From: Trueperaceae bacterium
Lineage (GTDB): Bacteria; Deinococcota; Deinococci; Deinococcales; Trueperaceae
Length of the DNA stretch: 64,000 nucleotides
Assembly (NCBI GenBank): GCA_023954415.1
Contig: JAMLIB010000002.1
Span: 62,001-126,000, forward strand
Direction: 5' to 3'
How positions within the stretch are numbered: position 1 is the first letter of the stretch; every line of letters begins with the position of its first letter. The notes below the pieces were generated by a model that was not told the DNA's origin, did not search any database, and saw nothing but the letters and a program-made list of their open reading frames with translations. The translations under genes were made by a program, and so were the position numbers. Of the stretch, positions 29,443-37,446 are shown in pieces.

Positions 29443-30960
29443 GTGAGCGCCTCCACGAACGACACCACGGCCCGCCGCATCATGGCCCTCTACCTAGCGA
29501 CCGGCCTCGGCCTCGCCGTTTGCCTCATGGTCGTCGGCATCCTCATGCGCATGTCGCAAGCCGGCTGGATCCGCCTCGCCTCGGTCGACTTCTACGCCCT
29601 CATGACGTTGCACGGTGCTGGCATGATCGCCGCCCTCGTGCTGTGCGGCATGGGTGGCATCTGGTACCTCATGCGCCGCGAGATCACGATGTCCGCAAGC
29701 CTCGCCCTGTGGGCATACGGCGTGACGGTCGGCGGCGTGCTCCTCGTCGCCGTCGCCGCCGCGTTCGGCAAGTTCGGGGCGGCCTGGACCTTCCTCTACC
29801 CGCTGCCGTTCCTGAACCCGACCTGGCCCGCCTGGTCGATCGGCGCCTTCCTGATCGGCCTGACACTCATCGTCTTGGGCTGGACGGTCTGGTGCATCCA
29901 GGTCCTGGAGGCCGTGTTGAGGGGCTTCGGCGGCTTCCGCGGCGTACTCGGTTGGGACGCGGTCTTCAGGCCCAAGGCGTTCGCGGCGGCCGGCCGTAAG
30001 CTGCCCCCACCGCAGGTGCTGCCGGCCTTCGTCATCGCCTTCGACGGCCTGCTGGCTGCCACCGCTGCCAGCCTCCTCGGCGTGGCGCTGTTCGTGCATT
30101 GGCTCGACCCGAGCGTGCCCCTCGACGCCCTCTGGGCGAAGAACATCACCTACTTCTTCGGCCACGACCTTGCGAACTTCATCATCTACATGCTCATCGC
30201 GCAGGTCTACGTCGGTCTACCCGCCTACGCGGGGCGCCCGTGGAAGAACTCGGCGGTCCTGACCCTCGGTTGGTGGGGCACCCTCGTGTTCTTGCTCCTC
30301 GCCTTCCCGCACCACCTCTACATGGACTTCGCCCAACCCGTCTGGATCCAGTACCTCGGCCTCGGCGCCTCCTACCTGTCGTCCGTGCCCGTGGCGGTCG
30401 TGACCGTGTTCGGCGGCCTCCTGCTCGTCTGGCGCTCCGGGATGCGCTGGGGGCTCGGATCGCTCTTCATGTACGCGGGGATGGCCGGCTGGATCCTTGG
30501 CGGCATCGGGGCGCTGCTCGACGCGACCATCAACTTCAACGTCCACCTCCACAACACCCTGTGGGTGCCCGCCCACTTCCACACGTACCTGCTCGGCGCG
30601 TCGTTCCTCTTCGCGATCGGCTGGGTCTTCGCCATGCTCGAGGTGCGTAGCCCCGACCCGACGCCACCCGCCATGCGTTGGACCATCGGCGTCACCGTGC
30701 TGGGCGGCATCGCGCTCCTCGTGGGCACGTTCTACCTGGCCGGCGCGGCCAGCGTGCCCCGCCGTTACGACGTGGAGCCAGACCCCGGCCCACTCCTCGC
30801 CGGCTGGGGCTCCGTCGGCGCCATCATCCTCGTGCTCGGGCTACTCATCGCGACCCTCGAGGGCGCGCGGCTCTGGCGCGGGCTGCGGCGTGCGAAGACG
30901 AGCGTCGAGTGGCCGTGGTCACCGGACGCGGCGGCACGACCGGAAGGCGGTGCACGGTGA
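29443..30960 (+). CDS. Heme-copper reductase catalytic subunit (ba3-like, lacks the active-site tyrosine)
   Basis: A 505-residue polytopic protein starting with GTG. All six heme and CuB histidines can be placed: His57 (LHGAGM), His241 (FFGHDLANF), His290-His291 (FPHH), and His378 and His380 (WVPAHFH). In oxygen reductases of this family the CuB histidine is followed by Pro-Val-x-Tyr, with the tyrosine four residues on cross-linked to it. Here that position is Asn245, and Asp242 follows the histidine. Loss of this tyrosine is known in heme-copper nitric oxide reductases, including forms that keep a CuA subunit II. The protein may therefore reduce nitric oxide rather than oxygen. The 12-13 helices, partner genes and haem ligands are otherwise as in ba3 oxidases. 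Confidence 0.85.
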   Translation: MSASTNDTTARRIMALYLATGLGLAVCLMVVGILMRMSQAGWIRLASVDFYALMTLHGAGMIAALVLCGMGGIWYLMRREITMSASLALWAYGVTVGGVLLVAVAAAFGKFGAAWTFLYPLPFLNPTWPAWSIGAFLIGLTLIVLGWTVWCIQVLEAVLRGFGGFRGVLGWDAVFRPKAFAAAGRKLPPPQVLPAFVIAFDGLLAATAASLLGVALFVHWLDPSVPLDALWAKNITYFFGHDLANFIIYMLIAQVYVGLPAYAGRPWKNSAVLTLGWWGTLVFLLLAFPHHLYMDFAQPVWIQYLGLGASYLSSVPVAVVTVFGGLLLVWRSGMRWGLGSLFMYAGMAGWILGGIGALLDATINFNVHLHNTLWVPAHFHTYLLGASFLFAIGWVFAMLEVRSPDPTPPAMRWTIGVTVLGGIALLVGTFYLAGAASVPRRYDVEPDPGPLLAGWGSVGAIILVLGLLIATLEGARLWRGLRRAKTSVEWPWSPDAAARPEGGAR

Positions 30961-31919
30961 GCGGCACCCGGAAGACCAACGCCGGCAAGAAGGGCGCCAA
31001 GGCGCCCCGACTGTCGCCCTTCGCGACGAACACCATCGTGCTGGCCCTGATCGGCTACTTCTGCATCGTCGTCGCGTGGCTGCACCTTGGCCTCCCCTCC
31101 CCGGATCACAGCATCAAGGACCACCACCTCCAGCACCTGTGGTTCCTGATCGGCGGCGGGCTGTGGGGTATCGCGCTCGCCCGTTGGCTGGCGCGCCGCC
31201 GCCCCGTCCGCGACCCGCAAGGCGCTTGGCTCTTCCCAGCCCTGCTCGCGCCCATGACGGCGATGTTCCTCATGTGGCCGTCGGCCTACCCGTACGTCGA
31301 GGCCCGCCCGCTCCTCCACGCGTCCATGCACCTCGTGTTCGTGGCGCTGGGGGCGCTGACGACGTTCGCCGGCTACCAGTACACGCGCGTGGTCGGCTGG
31401 TTGTTGGGGGGCTCGCTCGCCGTCATGGCGTGGCTCGCCGCCTTCTTCTTCGGCGTCACCGCCAAGCCGAACCCCGCTGTCACCGCCATCCTCGACGCGC
31501 GCCCGGCACCGGCACCCACGGCCTCGGCTGAGGGTCAGAAGGTCTTCGACCAGATCTGCGCCGCCTGCCACATGACGACGGGCGCCGGCCTGCCCGGGGC
31601 GTTCCCGCCCCTGGCGGGGCACCTCCCCGACCTCCTGGCGGCGTCGGGTGGGCGCGACTACGTCGTGCGCGTCGTGCTCAACGGCCTGCAGGGCACCATC
31701 TCGATCGGCGGGGTGACTTACAACAGCGTCATGCCCCCTTGGCAACAGCTGAGCGACCAGGAGATCGCCGACGCGCTCAACTACGCCGCCACGGCCTGGG
31801 GCAACGAGTTCCCCGAGGGAGCGCAGGCGTTCGAAGCTGGCGAGGTAGCGGCGGCGCGCGGCGAGCCGCTCGGCCCGCAACAGGTCCACGAGTTGCGGGG
31901 GCAGCTCGAGTTACCCTGA
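30957..31919 (+). CDS. Membrane-anchored c-type cytochrome of the reductase operon
   Basis: A GTG overlapping the catalytic-subunit stop by 4 bp gives 320 residues; longer upstream readings lie inside the previous gene. The N-terminal part (to about residue 170) has several hydrophobic segments (NTIVLALIGYFCIVVAWL, LLAPMTAMFLMWP, LVFVALGALTTFAGY, GWLLGGSLAVMAWLAAFFFG). The C-terminal part is a class I cytochrome c: haem-binding CAACH, then PPLAGHLPDLL and the distal methionine in NSVMPPWQQLSD. It should carry electrons to CuA of subunit II. A polytopic membrane domain joined to cytochrome c is unusual beside simple ba3 oxidases and strengthens the idea of a specialised reductase. Confidence 0.85.
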   Translation: MSGTRKTNAGKKGAKAPRLSPFATNTIVLALIGYFCIVVAWLHLGLPSPDHSIKDHHLQHLWFLIGGGLWGIALARWLARRRPVRDPQGAWLFPALLAPMTAMFLMWPSAYPYVEARPLLHASMHLVFVALGALTTFAGYQYTRVVGWLLGGSLAVMAWLAAFFFGVTAKPNPAVTAILDARPAPAPTASAEGQKVFDQICAACHMTTGAGLPGAFPPLAGHLPDLLAASGGRDYVVRVVLNGLQGTISIGGVTYNSVMPPWQQLSDQEIADALNYAATAWGNEFPEGAQAFEAGEVAAARGEPLGPQQVHELRGQLELP

Positions 31920-31954
31920 CAAGGGCCCTGGGGCGCTACGCGCGGCCACGTCCT

Positions 31955-31966
31955 TATACTGGCCTC
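31955..31966 (+). promoter_or_regulatory. -10 box 6 bp before the ATG (leaderless start)
   Basis: TATACT at 31955-31960 lies 6 bases before the ATG of the SARP-type regulator. The geometry is the same as at 27457-27469, and would make a leaderless message. No clear -35 hexamer is seen. Confidence 0.5.
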
Positions 31967-34900
31967 ATGCTCCTCCGCACCCTCGGCGGTGTGGCGCTGC
32001 CGGGTGCCTCGTTCCGTCGTCTGAAACCGCTCCTGATGCTGGCCTACCTCGCCTTGGAAGGGCCGAAGGAACGTCGCTACCTGGCCGAGCTGTTCTGGCC
32101 GGACGCGGCTGACCCAAGGCAGAGCCTAGCCGTGGCCGTTTGGCAGTTGCGGCGCGCCTCGCCCGGAGTCGTGCGCGTGGACGACCAAGTGATCGCGGCC
32201 GTCGTCGAGTGCGACGCCACCTTGCTTCGTGAGGCGGCTATCGATGGCGAGTGGCGCGACGTGGTGGACCTGTACGGCGGGCCGTTCCTCGATGGTGTCG
32301 ACGTCGACGCCGGCAACGCCGAGCTGGAGGAGTGGCTCTACGGCACGCGAGAAGCGCTGTCCGTGCTGACCCAGAACGCGCTGATCGCGCTCGCAGAGGA
32401 GCACCTGTCGGTCGGCGACCTGCGAGGCGCAGCGCGGCTTAGCGAACGAGCCGCGACGGTCGTGCGTGACCTGGCCACCGCTCAGCCGGAGTCACTGTCT
32501 CGCCTCCATGCGTTGCTGGTCGCGACCGGCAACCCGCGGTCCGTGGCGGTGGCGAAGGAGGCCGCGGCCTTCGGCGTCACGTTGTCCGAGCACGCCGACC
32601 GGGCCGCCGCCGCTACCGACGTCCCGCTGCCCGAGCACAACTTGCCCAACCTCATCGCCCCGTTCGTGGGTCGCGACCAGGAGCTGCGCGACCTGGAGGC
32701 GTTGCTCGAGCGCGGGGAGCGGTTGGTGACCATCACTGGGCTCGGAGGGATGGGCAAGACGCGTCTCGCGATGGCCCTCGCTAGGCGGATGGTGAGTGGA
32801 CGCCGGTTCACTCGCGTCTACTTCGTTCCGTGCGGCGTCGAGAGGCCGGATCAGGTGCTGACCCAGGTCGCCGCGGTGACGGCCCCGCGAACCGGAGCGC
32901 CCGCGCTAACAAGCCTGCGGCGGACGTTCGGTGACGAGAGCGCTTTACTTGTGCTGGACGACCTCGACCAGGTAGCCGGTGACGCTCAACAGCTCGGCGA
33001 GCTGCTCGAGGCCTGCCCTCTCGTCAGACTGGTGGTCACCTCGCGCGAGCCGCTGGGCTTGACTGCGGAGTCCCTCTACCCGCTGGGCGGCCTCCCCCTG
33101 CCTGGAAGCGCGGCCGAAGCGCTCGCAGGCACGGGAGAGACGAGCGGTCTGGACCTATACGTCCTCACCGCTCGCCGCTTCGACCCCCGTTTCACCCTAG
33201 AGCAAGCGAACGCGAGGTTGGTGCTCGACATCTGCAGGCGCCTGGCCGGCGCGCCGCTCGGGATCGAGTTGGCAGCTTCGCTGTCCTCCGTGATATCGCC
33301 TGAGGAGCTGGAACGCGAGCTGGAGGCGGACCTCGACACGCTGGTCAGCGTCAGACCCACCACCAACCCGCGGCACACCAGCCTGCGCGTCGTGTTCGAG
33401 CGCTCCTGGAGCCTCTTGAGCGACGCCGAGCGTGGCGCGCTGTCGGGTTGCTCCGTCTTCCAGGGCGGCTTCACGCGCGTAGCGGCCGCTGCCGTGCTGC
33501 AAATGGACGTGCGGCTGCTCACCGCGCTCCTCGACAGGTCGCTCGTGTGGCGTGCGGGAGGGAGGTACGACTTGCATCCGCTCGTGAAGCAGTACGCGGG
33601 CGAGAAGCTGAAGGAGCGGCCGGACGCCGACGAGCTGCGAGCGCGCCACGCGGAGCACTTCTGCGGCCTCGTGGAGTCGAAGAGCCGCTTCGCCTTGAGA
33701 GCCGGTCAAAGCGCGGCGTTCGACGAGCTGGACCGGGATCATGCGAACGTACGGGCAGCGTGGGATTGGGCCGGGAAGGCCGGGCGCCATGACGTGCTAG
33801 AGCGGATGTTACCCATGTTGGGCAGCTACCTCGCTGACCGCCGGCCCTCGGACGAGCGTATCCGGACGGTTGACGCCGCTCTGGGGCGCGTGGACCCCGA
33901 CTCGGCGTTGACGGCGCGCCTACTGCTGGAGAGAGGGCAGTTCTTGACGTACGTTGACCCCTCCGAGTCACGCAAGACCCTGGTGCAAGCGCTGCTCCTC
34001 GCCCGTAGACACCTTGGCGAGCGTCGCGCGGGGCCGTGGCTCTATGCCTTGGGTCGCACGCTCATGCACCTTGGCGACTTGCCTGGCGCGCGGAGCGCCT
34101 ACCGTGAAGCCGCGGAGCAGTTGGCGGGCAGCGCTGATGAGCAGCTGCTCGGTGGCTGCCTCTCGAACCTGGCGATGACCAGTACCGACCCGAGGGAGAT
34201 GGAGCGTCTGTTCACCGAGGCCATCTCGGTCTGCCGACGCACGGGTAACGTCTCCTATCTCGTCAAGGTGCTGCTCAACCTCGGCGGCACGCTCGTGGAC
34301 GCGCACGGCGACTACGCGGGCGCGTTAGCGCTCTTGCGTGAGGCACTGGCCTTGGAGCGAGCCGAGATCGGCCGGCCACAGCTCTTGATCTACCTGGGTT
34401 GCGTCTGCGCGCACCATCTCGCGACGCTGGGCGACCTGGAGGCCGCGGAGCAGCAACTGGCAGACGTCAGGGACCTGACCGCCCCACGGGTGCCGTGGGA
34501 CGTCGCGCCGTGGATGCTAGCGATGCCGAGCAACTGGGCGCGGGTCTTCATCCACTACGCCCGCGGCGAGGAGGACCTGGTCCGCTCGGTCGGTGCACAG
34601 GTCCAGGACGAGACCGTCTGGACACTCCTGGCGTGGATGGCGCTCGACGAAGGCGACACTGCCGCGGCGGCGCCATATCTGCACAGCCTGGTCGAGCTCT
34701 CCAAGGCCCCTTGCGACGCCCGGACCGGGTTGAGGTTGAGGGCGTCGGCCATCCTGCTGAGCGCCAGGAGCGAGGCGCTCGAAGCGGCCTCCTCCCTCCA
34801 CGAGCTTGAGGGGAATGGGTCGAACCCCGGCCTGCCTCACCTGCTCGAGGCGCTCGAGATCATCGCTGCGTCCAACCTGGTACCCCTGGCGTTCGAAGCG

Positions 34901-35140
34901 TTCATCGTGGCGCACGCTATCGCTCCGGACGTGGTTGGGAGGGAGTGGCTCGAGCTGGCGGCCTCGCAAACGCGCGCGCCCATGCACGCGCGGCGGCGGG
35001 CAGGCAGCTTGTTGGCGGCGTGGCCGGCGGGCGAGCGCATGCCGCCCTCGTCACCACCCGTGTCTGCGGGTGTGCCCCTCACGTCAGAAGCCGTGGTGGA
35101 GGCGGCGCGAGACCTGATGCGGCGGCTGTCGCCTGCTTAG
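31967..35140 (+). CDS. SARP/BTAD-type regulator with NB-ARC ATPase and TPR repeats
   Basis: A 1057-residue AfsR-like regulator. I chose the ATG after the -10 box; upstream in-frame starts lie inside the cytochrome gene. The N-terminal 60 residues (LKPLLMLAYLALEGPKERRYLAELFWPD) form the winged-helix part. A BTAD domain follows to about 190 (VVDLYGGPFLDG, LEEWLYGTREAL). The ATPase has Walker A TGLGGMGKTRL near 257, Walker B LLVLDDLDQV near 327 and TSREPLGL. A winged helix and many TPR-like pairs extend to about 1000. Such STAND proteins act as signal-responsive transcription activators. The target is not evident; it follows the reductase operon by 47 bp and could control it or the neighbouring transport gene. 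Confidence 0.85.
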   Translation: MLLRTLGGVALPGASFRRLKPLLMLAYLALEGPKERRYLAELFWPDAADPRQSLAVAVWQLRRASPGVVRVDDQVIAAVVECDATLLREAAIDGEWRDVVDLYGGPFLDGVDVDAGNAELEEWLYGTREALSVLTQNALIALAEEHLSVGDLRGAARLSERAATVVRDLATAQPESLSRLHALLVATGNPRSVAVAKEAAAFGVTLSEHADRAAAATDVPLPEHNLPNLIAPFVGRDQELRDLEALLERGERLVTITGLGGMGKTRLAMALARRMVSGRRFTRVYFVPCGVERPDQVLTQVAAVTAPRTGAPALTSLRRTFGDESALLVLDDLDQVAGDAQQLGELLEACPLVRLVVTSREPLGLTAESLYPLGGLPLPGSAAEALAGTGETSGLDLYVLTARRFDPRFTLEQANARLVLDICRRLAGAPLGIELAASLSSVISPEELERELEADLDTLVSVRPTTNPRHTSLRVVFERSWSLLSDAERGALSGCSVFQGGFTRVAAAAVLQMDVRLLTALLDRSLVWRAGGRYDLHPLVKQYAGEKLKERPDADELRARHAEHFCGLVESKSRFALRAGQSAAFDELDRDHANVRAAWDWAGKAGRHDVLERMLPMLGSYLADRRPSDERIRTVDAALGRVDPDSALTARLLLERGQFLTYVDPSESRKTLVQALLLARRHLGERRAGPWLYALGRTLMHLGDLPGARSAYREAAEQLAGSADEQLLGGCLSNLAMTSTDPREMERLFTEAISVCRRTGNVSYLVKVLLNLGGTLVDAHGDYAGALALLREALALERAEIGRPQLLIYLGCVCAHHLATLGDLEAAEQQLADVRDLTAPRVPWDVAPWMLAMPSNWARVFIHYARGEEDLVRSVGAQVQDETVWTLLAWMALDEGDTAAAAPYLHSLVELSKAPCDARTGLRLRASAILLSARSEALEAASSLHELEGNGSNPGLPHLLEALEIIAASNLVPLAFEAFIVAHAIAPDVVGREWLELAASQTRAPMHARRRAGSLLAAWPAGERMPPSSPPVSAGVPLTSEAVVEAARDLMRRLSPA

Positions 35141-35295
35141 CCGAGGAACTGGGCGGATCCGTCCTGAGCACGGCGGACAGGCTGCTCCGCCACGCCCGGG
35201 CGCTGCCTGCGGCGGGCGCCGGTAGTTGGGAAGGTCGGGATAGTGGCGGGGGCGGGCCGAGGAGGTCCCGTCCCCGCATGCAGGCGGTTCGGAAG

Positions 35296-37194
35296 TTACT
35301 CGGCTTTGCGGAGGTCTGACCACCTGATCTCGGTGAACATCGGGTTGCGGTAGGCGCCGGACACCTTGTCGCTCACGACGAGCGTGTAAGGGAAGCTCGG
35401 CAGGAGGGTGAACGGTGCGTCCTCGTAGGCGAGCCTGCCGACCTGGCGGTACAGGTCGTCGCGCTCCGCCGAGTCGAACTCGGTGCGCGCCTGGGCGATC
35501 AGGCGGTCGATCTCGTCGTTCTTGTACCCGAAGCGCGCCGTGACCGACGTGGACGACTGGTACCAATCGGCCATGAACTCGTACGCGTCGGGGAAGCTCG
35601 CGTAGCCCGCCGCGTTGGCCCACGGCATCTGCATCTCGGCCCACATGCGCGCTTCTTGCTCTGGGCTCAAGTCGACGAGACCTATGGTGAACTTCGGGTT
35701 CATGGCCTCCAACGTCTCCTTGAACGCCTGGGTTATCCAGTCGTCGCTCGGGCCGGCCAAGTACATGCCCACCTCCCACAGCTTCCCGCCCCACGCGGCC
35801 CGGCAGTGCTCCTCGGCCTTCTCTAGGTCGAGTTTGTAGTGGGGGATGGTGGGGTCGTAGGCGGGGTAGAACGGTAAGAGGAGCATGTTCGGGTAGAACG
35901 AGCCGTCTCCGGCGTACTGGGGATCGTCCTCTCCGGTATCCCAGGCGTAGGCGAAGCACTTGCGGGCGTCGCCGTCCGAGAAGAAGTCAGGCGGCACCCC
36001 GGACCCGTCGAGCTTCCCCGTGCCGATCAGGGCGTTGTCCACAGGGCTCATCGCCTGGTTGAAGAAGATGGCTCCCACGACCCGTACGCCCCAGGGTAGT
36101 GACGGGTCTTTCGACGGGTCGAGCACCTTGACCCCAGGCCAGCCCTCGAGCTCGGAGAGTGGGGTCATGCGGACGTCGATCTGATCGGCCTCGCCCGCTA
36201 CGAGCGCCGCGACCCGCGCCTCCTCGTCAGGGACCACCTCGTAGACCACCGTCTCGACCTGCGGCGCCGGACCCCAGTAGTCGGGGTTCCTCTCTGCGAC
36301 CAGCCGCACTCCCGGCTCCCAAGACGCCAACCGGAAAGCGCCGGTGCCGCTGGCGTGGTCGTGAAGGTACCCCTCGCTCAGGTCGGTCGCGAGCAGGTCG
36401 CGCCAGGTCGCCTCGTTCCCGTCCCAACCGCCGTTCCTCTTGGCGAGCTCGCTGTCGATGACGAAGTAGCGTGGACTCATCAGGCTGGCGAACAGGATGG
36501 GGTCCGGCTCCAAGGAGTGGATGGCGACCGTGCGGTCGTCCAGGCACTCGACGGCAGCGTTGAGCCGGCCCCAGTACTCGGCGTACTCCTCGTCGCTACC
36601 TTCCACGCCGAGCTCGCTGAGGGCGTCGGTTGCCGTACCCATGAGCGCTTGGCCCACGAAGCCAGGATCGAGGATCAACGCCCGCTCGATGGAGTACCTC
36701 ACGTCCTCGCAGGCGAAGGGGTTGCCGCTATGGAACTTCACCCCTGAGCGGAGGTGGAAGGTGTAGGTGCGCCCATCGTCCGAGAGGTCGTAACCGGTGG
36801 CCAGTTGGGGCGTGAGGTCGATCGTGGCGCCGCGGTAACCGTACAGGCTTTCGTAAAGGTTCTCGATGACGCTCTGGCCCCACGGTGAGTAGGAGCCGAG
36901 CGGATCCAGTGTCTCCGCGTCGAGCATCCGCTGGAACACGTAGGACCGGCCGGCGTGCACTACACGGTCCACATCACCGGCGTCGAGCGTCTGCGCGCCG
37001 AGTATTCGCTGGAACACGTAGGACTGGCCCGTGTGCACCGCGCGGTCCACATCACCGGCGTCGAGCGTCTGCGCGCCGAGCGTCCGCTGGAACACGTATG
37101 ACTGGCCGAGCGCTAGGCACGAGACCAGCAGGGCCAGCGAGAGGATGACCTTGGCGCTCAGGCTCGTGGCTCGTCGAACTGTGGTGTTCATCAT
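35296..37194 (-). CDS. Peptide ABC-type solute-binding protein (family 5) with triplicated N-terminus, orphan
   Basis: A 632-residue secreted binding protein. A signal peptide (VILSLALLVSCLALG) is followed by three near-copies of a 26-residue unit starting SYVFQR. Only the third runs on into the normal mature sequence (LDAETLDPLGSYSPWGQSVIENLYESL). The body is family 5: LATGYDLSDDGRTYTFHLRSGVKFHSGNPF, ERNPDYWGPAPQVETVVYEVV, and a long C-terminal lobe. No permease or ATPase gene is adjacent, so it must work with transport components encoded elsewhere. The palindrome CGGTTCGTTCTCGAACCG at 37217-37234 lies just upstream. Confidence 0.88.
   Translation of the reverse strand: MMNTTVRRATSLSAKVILSLALLVSCLALGQSYVFQRTLGAQTLDAGDVDRAVHTGQSYVFQRILGAQTLDAGDVDRVVHAGRSYVFQRMLDAETLDPLGSYSPWGQSVIENLYESLYGYRGATIDLTPQLATGYDLSDDGRTYTFHLRSGVKFHSGNPFACEDVRYSIERALILDPGFVGQALMGTATDALSELGVEGSDEEYAEYWGRLNAAVECLDDRTVAIHSLEPDPILFASLMSPRYFVIDSELAKRNGGWDGNEATWRDLLATDLSEGYLHDHASGTGAFRLASWEPGVRLVAERNPDYWGPAPQVETVVYEVVPDEEARVAALVAGEADQIDVRMTPLSELEGWPGVKVLDPSKDPSLPWGVRVVGAIFFNQAMSPVDNALIGTGKLDGSGVPPDFFSDGDARKCFAYAWDTGEDDPQYAGDGSFYPNMLLLPFYPAYDPTIPHYKLDLEKAEEHCRAAWGGKLWEVGMYLAGPSDDWITQAFKETLEAMNPKFTIGLVDLSPEQEARMWAEMQMPWANAAGYASFPDAYEFMADWYQSSTSVTARFGYKNDEIDRLIAQARTEFDSAERDDLYRQVGRLAYEDAPFTLLPSFPYTLVVSDKVSGAYRNPMFTEIRWSDLRKAE
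36909..37101 (-). repeat. 78-bp in-frame tandem repeat in the binding-protein gene
   Basis: CTGGAACACGTA recurs at 36931, 37009 and 37087, exactly 78 bp apart. The first two coding copies (toward the N-terminus) are nearly identical at DNA level; the third has diverged. Each unit adds 26 residues between the signal peptide and the mature domain. Confidence 0.9.
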
Positions 37195-37216
37195 CCCTCT
37201 TCCTCCTCGGTAGGCT

Positions 37217-37234
37217 CGGTTCGTTCTCGAACCG
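37217..37234. promoter_or_regulatory. Palindrome upstream of the orphan binding protein
   Basis: CGGTTCG and CGAACCG are perfect inverted arms around TTCT, 22 bp before the start codon. It may be an operator or a hairpin in the leader. No convincing promoter hexamers were found in the remainder of 37195-37446, and no gene is there. Confidence 0.45.
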
Positions 37235-37446
37235 TGCTGCGACGGTAGAGGGACGGGATCAACGGCGGCTCAACCCACGGTCAACGGCGACTCACCGGGG
37301 CCCGAGGGCAGGTCGACCGTGGCTCACCTAGCGGACGACGGGCGCGGCGTGTGCTTATCTCGTCATCGCTTCCTCGGTCGCCGCCGCCTCCCCCGTCATC
37401 AGTGTGCTCATGCGCGGCGGCGGGTCGGTCACTGCTACCGCAAGTC

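Noticed and set aside
35084-35959. Minus-strand open frame of 291 codons behind the orphan binding protein
   Set aside because: It overlaps the 3' part of the binding-protein gene in another frame and is Arg-rich without motifs.
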